Part shown: one piece after another, positions 26,813-35,711 of the stretch
Position numbering within the stretch: the stretch's first letter is position 1
Layout: each line of letters opens with the position of its first letter
Assembly (NCBI GenBank): GCA_016784025.1
Contig: JADHVL010000005.1
Span: 104,733-168,732, forward strand
Source of the DNA: Fidelibacterota bacterium
GTDB taxonomy: Bacteria > Fidelibacterota > UBA8477 > JABMPR01
Reading direction: 5' to 3'
Length of the DNA: 64,000 bases
Translations under genes and position numbers: made by a program
Notes under the pieces: model-generated
Database searches by the model: none
What the model was told of the DNA's origin: nothing
What the model saw: the letters and a program-made list of their open reading frames with translations, nothing else

Positions 26813-28299
26813 GGACGTTTGTTTTTGGAAAGCTGATATTATTGGCATTATTGATTATCAGTCCGGTTATGGCTGAAGAGCATGCTAGCATTAGCGAACA
26901 AGCTGCCAGCGATCAAATAGTAAGCCATGAAGGGGAGCTGGGTCAGGATGCAGATGCTGGACATCATAGCAGCTTGCCACCCGTCTGGTTGGTGGCTCCA
27001 TTTATCATATTGTTGATCATGATTGCTACAGGTCCGCTTTTTTATCCCCATCTATGGGAACACCATTATCCAAAATTTGCCATGACTCTGGGATCCATTG
27101 TTGCCGTCTACTATGGGTTTCTCATGGATCATGGTGTGCTGAGCCTCATGCACACGCTTGAGGAATACATAGCCTTTATCGCTTTGCTTACAGCTCTTTT
27201 TGTGGCTTCAGGTGGAATACTGGTCAAATTTAATGCTGTTGGAACACCCTGGATAAATGGACTCATCCTTCTGGGAGGTGCCATACTATCCAACTTTATT
27301 GGCACAACAGGAGCATCCATGTTGCTCATCAGACCGTTCATGCGTTTGAATGAGGGTCGACTGAAGCCATACCACATCGTCTTCTTCATATTTGTTGTAA
27401 GTAACATAGGTGGTGGTCTCACTCCCATTGGTGATCCACCGCTGTTTTTGGGTTTTCTTAAGGGAGTACCTTTCTTCTGGGTGATTGGGCATGTCTGGCA
27501 TATCTGGTTGGTTACCACACTGGCTGTAATTGGTGTATTTATGGCATTTGACATGAGGACCCCAGCCAGTGACATTGTACCCAAAGAGGGTAGGACAGTA
27601 GAAATTCATGGTAGTAAAAACTTTATCTATCTGGCAATTGTAATCGTTTCAGTATTTATGGATCCTGCTGTGATAACTGGATTCCCCAGTTTACAGAAAA
27701 TATTCCATGTCCCCTTTGGTATCAGAGAAATCATTATGTTCAGTGTCGCCTTCATCGCCTACAAAACAGGGGATAAGGAAGCTTTAAAAGGAAATGAATT
27801 CAACTTTGAACCCATCAAGGAAGTCGCCTATCTGTTTGTTGGTATCTTTGCAACCATGATCCCAGCTCTGCAGTTGATTGGGGCATACGCAAGGGATCAT
27901 GCCGCAGAATTTACGGTCTCACGCTTCTATTGGTTTACAGGATCACTTTCAGGTGTTCTGGATAATGCACCGACCTATTTGAATTTTCTTGCTGGATCCC
28001 TGGGTAAATTTGGTCTGGATATTAGCTCAATAAATGATGTACAGCATTTTGCAGCAGGGGTTGAATCACCTGTCGCCGGTGATTCACATTCAATTATTTA
28101 CTTGATGGCCATATCTGTGGCTGCTGTGTTTTTCGGCGCCATGACCTATATTGGAAATGCACCAAACTTTATGGTAAAAAATATTGCTGAGCAGGCTGGT
28201 GTTGATGTACCCAGTTTTTTGGGCTACATCTTCAAATATTCCATCCCCATCCTGCTGCCGATCTTTTTTGTCGTCTGGTGGGTGTTTTTTAATCTTTAA
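26809..28299 (+). CDS. sodium:proton antiporter, NhaD-like (ion transporter superfamily)
   Basis: 496-residue inner-membrane protein with a cleavable-looking N-terminal segment (LALLIISPVMAEE), a His/Asp-rich periplasmic stretch to about residue 62, then roughly 11-12 membrane spans. Segments typical of NhaD transporters: NFIGTTGASMLLIRPF, NIGGGLTPIGDPPLFLGFLKG and the later DNAPTYLNF. It would exchange sodium for protons, in line with a marine or saline habitat and the sodium:alanine symporter nearby. Translationally coupled to the HD-domain gene. Confidence 0.88.
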   Translation: MRTFVFGKLILLALLIISPVMAEEHASISEQAASDQIVSHEGELGQDADAGHHSSLPPVWLVAPFIILLIMIATGPLFYPHLWEHHYPKFAMTLGSIVAVYYGFLMDHGVLSLMHTLEEYIAFIALLTALFVASGGILVKFNAVGTPWINGLILLGGAILSNFIGTTGASMLLIRPFMRLNEGRLKPYHIVFFIFVVSNIGGGLTPIGDPPLFLGFLKGVPFFWVIGHVWHIWLVTTLAVIGVFMAFDMRTPASDIVPKEGRTVEIHGSKNFIYLAIVIVSVFMDPAVITGFPSLQKIFHVPFGIREIIMFSVAFIAYKTGDKEALKGNEFNFEPIKEVAYLFVGIFATMIPALQLIGAYARDHAAEFTVSRFYWFTGSLSGVLDNAPTYLNFLAGSLGKFGLDISSINDVQHFAAGVESPVAGDSHSIIYLMAISVAAVFFGAMTYIGNAPNFMVKNIAEQAGVDVPSFLGYIFKYSIPILLPIFFVVWWVFFNL

Positions 28300-28322
28300 A
28301 ATTTTATAGCAGGAGAATCATA

Positions 28323-28715
28323 ATGAGTAAAACTATTCAAGAGGTAACCGATGCCAAGGGAACCGGATTTTTAATTAAAAATTCAATCTTTCTCCCCTTC
28401 CATTTTGAATTATTAAGCGTCTGGATTGGCAAGGACATGTCGCTCTTGTCAAAGCCAGAACTGATTACCGACTTTAGCTATAAAAAGGGTGAAATCTTTA
28501 TTAGAGAAGGTGAGACGTACACCAATCTAATCTTTGTTAATCATGGTGAGTTAAAACGAGAGTATGGTCACTATAAAGGTCACATCATTCTTTATTGTAC
28601 TGAAAAGGGAGATGATGTCTTTGATAAGGACCGTCGCCACTATGTCAAATTGTCCTTCCATGATGATACCAATAATGTTTATATGGAATTGATCGACGAT
28701 CCTTTTGAACTTTAG
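28323..28715 (+). CDS. hypothetical protein (130 aa), possible cupin-like fold
   Basis: Not recognised. Soluble, 130 residues. The middle (DFSYKKGEIFIREGETYTNLIFVNHGELKREYG) has the rhythm of a small beta-barrel such as a cyclic-nucleotide-binding or cupin domain, but no ligand-binding signature can be confirmed. AGGAG lies seven bases before the ATG, 23 bases after the antiporter stop, so it is probably in the same operon. Confidence 0.6.
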   Translation: MSKTIQEVTDAKGTGFLIKNSIFLPFHFELLSVWIGKDMSLLSKPELITDFSYKKGEIFIREGETYTNLIFVNHGELKREYGHYKGHIILYCTEKGDDVFDKDRRHYVKLSFHDDTNNVYMELIDDPFEL

Positions 28716-28750
28716 GTAAAATGTAAATTCAGCCCATGGAGTAAATTGAT

Positions 28751-29977
28751 TTGATTAGTGCAGCTGTAACAGGATACCTGCTATTATCTGGAATTCTCCT
28801 GCAATTCTCAGGAAAATTCATCTCAGCCGCCCGGCAGCACCAATTGGCATTTGTATCAATTATCGTGCTTGTTGCAGGCATCTTCCCACAACTCCGTTTA
28901 CCCCTGGTTGCCCCAGGGATAATTTTCCATCTAGGTATGATGCTTTTTGCACTGCACCTGAGTGCCTATTATTCAGGAACCTCGAAAAACTCAGCCCATA
29001 TGTATTCGCTTATCCTCTATCTCGCTGCAGTCGTCCTTGCTCCACTTTCGCATCATCTGTTTATTGAATGGAGTTTAAGCAGGTTTCTTATTATGGGCGG
29101 AACCTGGTTGGTCCTGTTGGAGCTTGAAAGAACAGTAGCAGATAGCTCGTATTCACTTACCACTGTTGAGAAGAACCTACTCTGGGTCTGGTTTGTCTCT
29201 GCTGTAATGGGTTTGTGGGAGCGTCAGGTTCAACTGCTTCCTGATTTATTCTTTCTGGTCATTCTGGTAGTCCATCTGGAAAAACGATGGCCCAGGTTAA
29301 GCGTTCCAGCACCACTGATTGCGTTATATGGTATGCTCATCGTCTGGTATGGTCATTACACCTTATCTGGCATTCCTGGTCATGTGTTGGATATATCAAA
29401 TGTTTACCCACCCTCAAATACCCAACTGATCCTCATCGGGTTAGTCATGATTGGATTGTTGGTGTTTGGACTCCGTAGCAGGAGTATAACCAAGCAGTTT
29501 TTATATCTATTTCTTGCTCAAGAAACATTATTACTGGGAACAGGTCTTGAGAATTTCTTCCAGCCCTCGCAAGAGCTGATAGGTTTGCAAAGAATTCTTC
29601 TATTTGTCTCATTGATAGGACTCTTTGTCATGATAGAATCCAAAGAAAACGAGGGCCTGGACAAAGCGGGTTTATCGGGATTGGTATTTGAGCGTCCGCG
29701 ATTTACCAGTAGTGTGGTTCTTGTATCACTCTTTTTTGCAGTTTACCCATTGGTATATATTGCAGGTGATTCCCCTACAGTAACAGGTATGCTCGTTGGA
29801 ATTGTAGTTGTGAGCGGGTCGTGGACAGCTAATCTCATCCGAATTCTTTTCACACGGGTGGATCGTAACTATCGCATTCTTAGACCGTCTCTATCCATTT
29901 GGTCCACAGTTGTATTTACTATCTTATGGGCAGCAGTTGTATTGCTGGAGATTGTGAGCAGAAATGTTTTTAGCTGA
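28751..29977 (+). CDS. polytopic membrane protein of unknown function (408 aa, TTG start)
   Basis: Very hydrophobic protein with about 11-12 predicted membrane spans and short loops; no transporter or enzyme signature that I recognise. A distant likeness to proton-pumping antiporter-type subunits (long hydrophobic helices, few charges) is only an impression. The start is TTG with GGAG nine bases upstream, as no in-frame ATG lies nearby. It sits in the HD-NhaD-130aa run, 35 bases after the previous gene, and before the adenosyltransferase gene. Confidence 0.65.
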   Translation: MISAAVTGYLLLSGILLQFSGKFISAARQHQLAFVSIIVLVAGIFPQLRLPLVAPGIIFHLGMMLFALHLSAYYSGTSKNSAHMYSLILYLAAVVLAPLSHHLFIEWSLSRFLIMGGTWLVLLELERTVADSSYSLTTVEKNLLWVWFVSAVMGLWERQVQLLPDLFFLVILVVHLEKRWPRLSVPAPLIALYGMLIVWYGHYTLSGIPGHVLDISNVYPPSNTQLILIGLVMIGLLVFGLRSRSITKQFLYLFLAQETLLLGTGLENFFQPSQELIGLQRILLFVSLIGLFVMIESKENEGLDKAGLSGLVFERPRFTSSVVLVSLFFAVYPLVYIAGDSPTVTGMLVGIVVVSGSWTANLIRILFTRVDRNYRILRPSLSIWSTVVFTILWAAVVLLEIVSRNVFS

Positions 29978-30006
29978 TGACATGTTATAAATAGAGGTGA
30001 TTCACG

Positions 30007-30555
30007 ATGAGACTTACAAAAATTTATACGCGCTCCGGGGATAAAGGGAATACCCGTCTGGCAAATGGCGAAGAAGTCTCAAAGGACTCGTTATGGGTGA
30101 CAGCTTATGGTGAGGTCGATGAGCTAAACAGCATCGTTGGTTTTGCATTGACCCAGGAGCCTGATACAATGTCTGCTCAGATTTTGTCTGATATACAACA
30201 CACCCTATTTGACCTGGGAGGTGAATTGGCCTCTGCAGGAATGATTACAGGTCTTATTGCACAACAACAAGTAAAAGCACTGGAGCAGCACATCGACCAA
30301 ATAAATGCTGATCTCCCTCCCCTTGAAGAGTTTATCCTCCCTGGTGGATCAACTTCTGCAGCCGCGCTCCATCTTGCGCGAACTGTTTGTCGCAGGGCAG
30401 AACGGGTGATTATCACCTTGGATCAGACGGAAGCAATTGCTCCTGAAATCATCCAATACATGAATCGTCTTTCTGATTTATTATTCGTCATGGCTCGGCA
30501 TGAAAATCATCTTGCTGGCAATCAAGAAGTCTACTGGAAAAACCCGCGTAAATAA
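30007..30555 (+). CDS. cob(I)alamin adenosyltransferase, PduO type
   Basis: Transfers the adenosyl group of ATP to cob(I)alamin, making adenosylcobalamin. 182 residues, with the ATP-binding N-terminal TRSGDKGNTRL, the central RTVCRRAER and the C-terminal YMNRLSDLLFVMAR, all diagnostic of PduO/MMAB proteins. Clear ribosome binding site (AGAGG). With the B12 uptake genes 4-8 kb away it shows a cell that imports and activates the vitamin, although no B12-dependent enzyme lies in the window. Confidence 0.93.
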   Translation: MRLTKIYTRSGDKGNTRLANGEEVSKDSLWVTAYGEVDELNSIVGFALTQEPDTMSAQILSDIQHTLFDLGGELASAGMITGLIAQQQVKALEQHIDQINADLPPLEEFILPGGSTSAAALHLARTVCRRAERVIITLDQTEAIAPEIIQYMNRLSDLLFVMARHENHLAGNQEVYWKNPRK

Positions 30556-30690
30556 TCCCTACAATTTGAATTAATAATTGGTAAAGATTTTCATTGCATA
30601 CCAATAAGTATGAAATATATTACATTATGATAAAAATAAATTACATATTGAATGAAATAATATTCATAAGCAACAAGAGGGGAGATTAAA

Positions 30691-31278
30691 ATGAATATCT
30701 GGTTTGGTGTTACAATGGTGTCAGCATTTATCGTTAGTGCCTTGGCTGCATATCTGGGGGTTCGAGCATTACAAGTATTAAAGGTACGCAAGGCTAAGTT
30801 GGAGGAGGGAGGTGAGATCGTTAATATTCCCATGGCAATATTACAACAAAGGTCTCTCTGGAACATTCTCTCCATTACCATTGGTGTGTTAATCATCTCG
30901 TGGCTATTCAAAGGGTACGCTGTATCTGAGTTTTTTGCGAATGATAAATTACGCATCAGCATTACGGCAGTGGTGGCCGTCACACTGATGGTAAACTTAT
31001 TTCTCATGTTGCCTACATCCAAAAAGGGGCGTTGGTCCAAAATGTTTGATGAACGGGATGAGCTGGTGTTGTCCAAGGCATCAAACTTCCAAATTGTTGG
31101 TCTACTGATCCTGAGCGTGATCTGGACAATTGGGCTCACCGAATACTACTGGGAAGCTGGATCAATCCCCATTGATATACCCTATCTGATGTTTTGGTCA
31201 AATTTTCTCATGCTATTTCTTAGCAGATCTGTCGGCATTGTTTTTGGTTACTGGTGGTTGGATCATTATGGGAACTGA
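30691..31278 (+). CDS. small multi-span membrane protein paired with an XRE regulator
   Basis: 195-residue membrane protein with about five spans (start MNIWFGVTMVSAFIVSALAAYLGV) and a cytoplasmic segment FDERDELVLSKASNFQ. The ERDE-x(5)-KA pattern recalls the DUF2178-type membrane proteins that commonly precede a short XRE regulator; that family is uncharacterised. Good ribosome binding site (GAGGGGAG). The last four codons overlap the regulator gene, pointing to coupled translation. Confidence 0.7.
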   Translation: MNIWFGVTMVSAFIVSALAAYLGVRALQVLKVRKAKLEEGGEIVNIPMAILQQRSLWNILSITIGVLIISWLFKGYAVSEFFANDKLRISITAVVAVTLMVNLFLMLPTSKKGRWSKMFDERDELVLSKASNFQIVGLLILSVIWTIGLTEYYWEAGSIPIDIPYLMFWSNFLMLFLSRSVGIVFGYWWLDHYGN

Positions 31279-31483
31279 TATTATACTCAACAATATCCGC
31301 AAATGTAGATTTGAGAAAAATGAGATGACCCAACAGGAATTAGCTGATGCTGCGGGATGTACGCGTCAAACAATTGTGGCCCTGGAGGCAGGGCGCTATA
31401 CACCATCCCTGGGTCTTGCATTTCGTATCGCTGGAATATTTGACAAGGGATTGGAAGACATATTCGAATATCGTGAACCTTAG
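31268..31483 (+). CDS. small XRE-family helix-turn-helix regulator
   Basis: 71-residue DNA-binding protein that is little more than an HTH_3 domain: NEMTQQELADAAGCTRQTIVALEAGRYTPSLGLAFRIAGIF, ending DIFEY. The ORF track begins ten codons earlier, but those codons translate the end of the membrane protein; the family normally begins close to this ATG. Short XRE proteins of this kind usually control their own operon with the adjoining membrane protein. The stop overlaps by four bases the end of the convergent DUF503 gene. Confidence 0.88.
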   Translation: MGTDIILNNIRKCRFEKNEMTQQELADAAGCTRQTIVALEAGRYTPSLGLAFRIAGIFDKGLEDIFEYREP

Positions 31484-31770
31484 AGAATTGTCAACTCAGA
31501 TTTCATGATATAAGCATGACCTATTACCTCATCCTCAATAAATCGTGAAATCGATTGAAATCTTGAGTCAAGATGGGATCTGTCTGTTGAGAGCATAGCA
31601 ACAGCGATTGATGCATGTTGCCATTTGTCCAGGTAGTCAAACTCAGAAACTGAAACATTGTAACGAGATCGTAGTTTATCCTTCAGGCTTTTTATCACAC
31701 TACGCTTTTGCTTCAAACTTTGAGCAGCAGGCAGGTGTAATTCAATCTGCAAAATTCCTGTGAGTAACAT
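31480..31770 (-). CDS. DUF503 (YlxP-like) protein
   Basis: 96-residue protein of the DUF503/YlxP family, recognised by LQIELHLPAAQSLKQKRSVIKSLKDKLRSRYNVSVSE followed by WQHASIAVAMLS. Family members often lie in ribosome-maturation loci (nusA-infB-rbfA) and are thought to be ribosome or RNA associated, but function is not established. Here it sits downstream of inositol monophosphatase on the same strand (22-base gap), an unusual place for it. No clear ribosome binding site. Confidence 0.85.
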   Translation of the reverse strand: MLLTGILQIELHLPAAQSLKQKRSVIKSLKDKLRSRYNVSVSEFDYLDKWQHASIAVAMLSTDRSHLDSRFQSISRFIEDEVIGHAYIMKSELTIL

Positions 31771-31792
31771 CTAAGAGCCTAATCCTGATTGT

Positions 31793-32593
31793 CTAAAGTC
31801 TATGTTTAAACAGGCTTATTTCTTTGATGATGCGTGGGTGGATGCTTGGATTGGCAGCGATGATATGTCCTTCCGCCAAATCCAGATTCTCACCCTGGGG
31901 ACCTGAAACAAGCCCTCCAGCTTCTTTCACTAACAAGGCACCTGCAGCAATATCCCAGGGTTTTAAACTGAATTCCCAGAGTCCATCCAAACGACCACAA
32001 GCCAACCAGGCCAGATCAATTGCTGCTGAACCGGCTCGTCTTAATCCTTGTGTTTTTCCATAGATTGAAGCCCAAAGCTCCATATTGAGTTTGAAATAAT
32101 CATCATTAAAGTATGAGAATCCCGTAGCCAATAAGGATTTGCCTAACTCTTGAGTTTTGCTCACAGAAATGGGCTCCCCATTGAGAAAAGCGCCTCGCTC
32201 CCTGCCGGCAGTGAAGAGTTCCTGCCGATTTGGATCATAAACTGCCGCTGCATAGAGTTCATCTTCAAAGAGAATCCCTATGGATACAGCAAAGGCTGGA
32301 AATCCATGAACAAAATTGGTGGTACCATCCAAAGGATCAATAATCCATTTATGGGGGGACTGAGTCAATGTGGATCCACTACCTTCTTCAGCCAAAATCT
32401 CATGCTCAGGATAAAGTCGATTGATCTCAGACACGATATATTTTTCTGAGGCTTGATCTACCTCAGTCACCATATCACGGGCACTCTTGAAGGAGATTTG
32501 TCGTTCCTGAGAGCTCAGGGTGAGGATGAGTTCACCTGCAGACCTGGCAATAGAACCAGCATCTTGAATCAGTTGGCTGTGAAAATTGTTCAA
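31793..32593 (-). CDS. inositol monophosphatase family protein
   Basis: 266-residue metal-dependent phosphatase (SuhB/IMPase). Metal ligands: Glu in LAEEGSG, Asp residues in WIIDPLDGTTNFVHG and PWDIAAGALLVKEAGG. It hydrolyses inositol-1-phosphate or related sugar phosphates in the cytoplasm. The start appears to be TTG with GAGGG upstream, as no suitable ATG exists before residue 41. The sodium:alanine symporter lies 25 bases upstream on the same strand, so the three minus-strand genes (symporter, IMPase, DUF503) may be one transcript. Confidence 0.93.
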   Translation of the reverse strand: MNNFHSQLIQDAGSIARSAGELILTLSSQERQISFKSARDMVTEVDQASEKYIVSEINRLYPEHEILAEEGSGSTLTQSPHKWIIDPLDGTTNFVHGFPAFAVSIGILFEDELYAAAVYDPNRQELFTAGRERGAFLNGEPISVSKTQELGKSLLATGFSYFNDDYFKLNMELWASIYGKTQGLRRAGSAAIDLAWLACGRLDGLWEFSLKPWDIAAGALLVKEAGGLVSGPQGENLDLAEGHIIAANPSIHPRIIKEISLFKHRL

Positions 32594-32618
32594 CTAACCC
32601 TCAATCTATTAATTAGGA

Positions 32619-34193
32619 TTATTTGTATGGCACATGTTCCTGGTCAAAATATTCCGTGGTCATGGTCTTCAACTTTCTGGATAGCAGAATAATGGCTATG
32701 AGGTTTGGAAGGGTCATGAATCCTAGTGCAGCATCTCCAAATTTCCAGACAGCATCCAGTCCTGCAATTCCTCCCAAAAAGACGAAGAAGACATACACTG
32801 ACCGATAGGGAAGAATGGCATTGGGTCCAAACAGATATTCAGTAGCACGATCACCATAAAAAGACCAACTAATTGCAGTTGAAAGGGCAAAGAGCAGAAT
32901 GGATATTGTGATAATCTTATCACCCCAGCCAATCATCCAGCTCAGACCTTCTCTAAATGCAAATGAAGTGAGTAAACTGCTATTCAAGAGCTCACGTCCC
33001 TCGAAAACACCAGATGCTATAATTGAATCAGCTAGGGTTGCATCTTCGACGCTAATTCGTACGAAAAATTCTGTGTGTTCCCAGGCGCCCGTAGAGATGA
33101 TAGCTAGTCCAGTTAAGGTACAGATAAGGATGGTATCAATAAAAGGGCCCAGCATGGCGACAGCACCCTCACGAACGGGTTGATCGGTCTTGGCAGTGGA
33201 GTGAGCAATAGCTGCACTACCCTGGCCAGCCTCGTTGGAGTACAATCCCCGTTTTATACCATGGAGCATAACCAGCAATACACCGCCACCTACGCCACCA
33301 GCCATAGCAGGTGGATTAATGGCCATTTTGAAGATCAAGGCAAATGAATTTCCAATTTGATCAAAATGAGAGAGAAGAATAAGCAGCGCAGCAATAATGT
33401 AAACACCAGCCATAATCGGGGCGAGGTATCCAGTGACCTTACCAATACGCTTGATGCCACCAATAATTACCAGACCCACCAGAGTAGCCATGATCAAACC
33501 GTTCATGATTTGCTGTACAGAAACGTCAAATCCTTCAAAAATTACGTGTTTAAGTGTCAACCAGTGTGTTGAACCCACCACTTGAGACACTTCAGAGTAA
33601 ATTTGATCTGAAACGGTGAAGGACTGGATGGCGTTACCGGTTGCCATGGAACAGATGATGGTGAAGGCAGCGAATGCCACTGCCAGCCAGCGCCAATTCT
33701 TGCCAAGACCATTTTCAATGGTATACATGGGACCACCTGCAGTGTCGCCATTGACATCCATTTCTCTATATTTTAAGGCAAGGGTACTTTCTGCAAACTT
33801 CAAGGTGGTGCCAAAAAAGGCTGTGATCCACATCCAGAGTAGGGCTCCGGGTCCACCATAGTAAAGTGCGATGGCCACTCCGGCGATGTTTCCTATACCT
33901 ACTGTGGCTGATAGGGCAGTGGTTAATGCCCGGAAATGATTCAGATCGCCTTCATCCTCAGGATTATCATAGATACCCATGGTGACTTGAACCCCGTGCC
34001 AGAATCGTTTAATCTGGGGGAATCCAAGATATATAGTCACATAAATTCCGGAGCCAACCAGGGCCATTACCATAAATGGAACCGCTCGCTGAGAGGGGAA
34101 AGACCAGATTGCATCGAAGAAATCAACTCCAAATGCATATAGAAAAAATGAGATGGTTGCAAATGCAAGAAGACCAGCAGTAGATCGTTTCAT
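32619..34193 (-). CDS. sodium:alanine symporter, AGCS family
   Basis: Inner-membrane amino-acid:cation symporter of the AGCS family, importing alanine or glycine with sodium. 524 residues from the ATG at 34193, which has AGAAGGG upstream; the ORF track uses a TTG eight codons earlier. Family segments: LSATVGIGNIAGVAIALYYGGPGALLWMW, GGPMYTIENGLG and KRGLYSNEAGQGSAAIAHSTAKTD. About ten membrane spans. Imported alanine can be oxidised by the alanine dehydrogenase encoded in the same window. Confidence 0.93.
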   Translation of the reverse strand: MKRSTAGLLAFATISFFLYAFGVDFFDAIWSFPSQRAVPFMVMALVGSGIYVTIYLGFPQIKRFWHGVQVTMGIYDNPEDEGDLNHFRALTTALSATVGIGNIAGVAIALYYGGPGALLWMWITAFFGTTLKFAESTLALKYREMDVNGDTAGGPMYTIENGLGKNWRWLAVAFAAFTIICSMATGNAIQSFTVSDQIYSEVSQVVGSTHWLTLKHVIFEGFDVSVQQIMNGLIMATLVGLVIIGGIKRIGKVTGYLAPIMAGVYIIAALLILLSHFDQIGNSFALIFKMAINPPAMAGGVGGGVLLVMLHGIKRGLYSNEAGQGSAAIAHSTAKTDQPVREGAVAMLGPFIDTILICTLTGLAIISTGAWEHTEFFVRISVEDATLADSIIASGVFEGRELLNSSLLTSFAFREGLSWMIGWGDKIITISILLFALSTAISWSFYGDRATEYLFGPNAILPYRSVYVFFVFLGGIAGLDAVWKFGDAALGFMTLPNLIAIILLSRKLKTMTTEYFDQEHVPYK

Positions 34194-34317
34194 GAAAAAC
34201 CCTTCTGTGAATAACAAGTGGTAGTTATTTGTGGCTTTATTTTAAAGCGGAACAGATAGAGGGAAAGGAAAAAGTTAATGAAATGCTTGATTTGAAAGCA
34301 ATCCTGATGGATAGGGG

Positions 34318-34347
34318 AAATCCCCCTCCCGTGGGAGAGGAGGATTT
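34318..34347 (-). terminator. imperfect GC-rich hairpin after the B12 operon
   Basis: AAATCC-x-CCTCCC pairs imperfectly with GGGAG-x2-GGAGGATTT around a GT turn, just after the stop of the BtuG-like gene on the minus strand. No T-tract follows, so it may be a weak terminator or a 3'-end hairpin. Confidence 0.4.
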
Positions 34348-34358
34348 ATCAGTTCAAA

Positions 34359-35687
34359 TTATTTTATCAGGTTGAGCTTGATTGAGCTTGATTGGGAATT
34401 TGAATGTAAAATCGCATGGTAAACACCACTACTCACGGCTTTTCCCTGCGAATTAGTCCCATCCCAGTTCGAGATGTAATCACCGGCTGTGAAATGATCA
34501 TCAATGAGAGATGCCACGATCCCTCCACTGATATCATAAATACGCAAGCTGACACGGCCTGAGTTTTCAAGCCTGATCGGGATTGTGGTGGAAGGATTGA
34601 AAGGATTAGGGTAATTATTTCCAAGCGAGAATGTCTCAGGAACCTTAGCCATCTCGTCTGTAGCAACAATATCAGGTGCATAGTAAACAATTTGTATGGG
34701 CAACGCACCTACATCGAAACTGGCCATTTCCTGACCATCAAGGGATAAACTAGTAATCAGATCAGGGGCAACATAATCGCTGGAACCAATCAGGATGTGA
34801 TTGTTACCTACGAAGTGACTATGAATTCCGCTGATATTCCCAATGGCTTCATCAGAATTCAGAGATAAATCCTCATTTAATGGTACGACAGAATTTCCAA
34901 ATGATCTATAAGCTGCGCCATTGATGATACTTATATCTGCAGTATAATTTGTATAGGAACCATGATCCATGGACACAACGGTATGGTCAGTCACATTGAT
35001 TCTAGAAGTACCGCTAAAGTACTCCCAAGCATCATTATAGTAGACGGATGTGACATACAGCTGATCCCCGATTAAAGCCAATGCCCCAGGTCCTTCGATT
35101 ACATCATAGGTATGGGTAACCTCCGGAGAATTACCAGATAAATCAATTCTGAGAACTTTGTTGGATGCACTCCAATCACTCCTGAGAGGAATGCTAACAA
35201 ACATTTCATCCTCCAAGATTAGGATTTGTTCAGGCAACGCGCCCAGCAAAAAGGTATCGATGACAGTATTGCTCTCCATGTCCACTACAAGGAGACCGCC
35301 CAATCCCCAACTGCTGATGTAACCTAGACCGGATTCAGGATGCACCGCCATATAACGAGGACTGGAATCGGGGATTTCAATATCTCCAGAATGGGTCTCA
35401 CCGGATTCAAGATCAATGATTCGGACTCCGTGTGAGCCATTCAGAATGATATACATGGAGTTTTCGAATAGGGTGAGAGACTGTCCTACATCACCAAGTG
35501 GATTGGTAGAAGCATTCCAGATGAGTGGACCTTCAATATTTTGGAGGGATTCATCAATAGACCACAATGAAGCATTGGCCTGGCCAAAATTACCCTCACA
35601 TAAGACATAATATTTACCTGCGTGAAGGGAAGAAAATGTGAGAATAAGAATTGTGGAGATTACAAATAGAGATTTTGAGAGTTTCAC
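34359..35687 (-). CDS. BtuG-like surface beta-propeller with T9SS-type sorting domain
   Basis: 442-residue exported protein. Signal peptide (LFVISTILILTFSSLHAG), then about 330 residues of YncE/DUF5074-like propeller repeats beginning YVLCEGNFGQANASLWSID, then PLGDVGQSLTLFENSMYII, and finally a C-terminal sorting domain (FSLGNNYPNPFNPS...GVYHAILHSN). The opening resembles BtuG, the Bacteroides surface lipoprotein that captures B12 for BtuB. It is encoded 24 bases after a TonB receptor under a cobalamin riboswitch, so a role as B12-binding surface partner is strongly suggested. Unlike BtuG there is no lipobox; the sorting domain would place it on the surface. Start codon GTG. Confidence 0.8.
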   Translation of the reverse strand: MKLSKSLFVISTILILTFSSLHAGKYYVLCEGNFGQANASLWSIDESLQNIEGPLIWNASTNPLGDVGQSLTLFENSMYIILNGSHGVRIIDLESGETHSGDIEIPDSSPRYMAVHPESGLGYISSWGLGGLLVVDMESNTVIDTFLLGALPEQILILEDEMFVSIPLRSDWSASNKVLRIDLSGNSPEVTHTYDVIEGPGALALIGDQLYVTSVYYNDAWEYFSGTSRINVTDHTVVSMDHGSYTNYTADISIINGAAYRSFGNSVVPLNEDLSLNSDEAIGNISGIHSHFVGNNHILIGSSDYVAPDLITSLSLDGQEMASFDVGALPIQIVYYAPDIVATDEMAKVPETFSLGNNYPNPFNPSTTIPIRLENSGRVSLRIYDISGGIVASLIDDHFTAGDYISNWDGTNSQGKAVSSGVYHAILHSNSQSSSIKLNLIK

Positions 35688-35711
35688 AGGGTTGGAGCCT
35701 TTCGATGAGGG

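Noticed and set aside
27129-27584. 151-aa minus-strand ORF inside the antiporter gene
   Set aside because: Antisense shadow; the plus-strand frame encodes a full NhaD-like protein.
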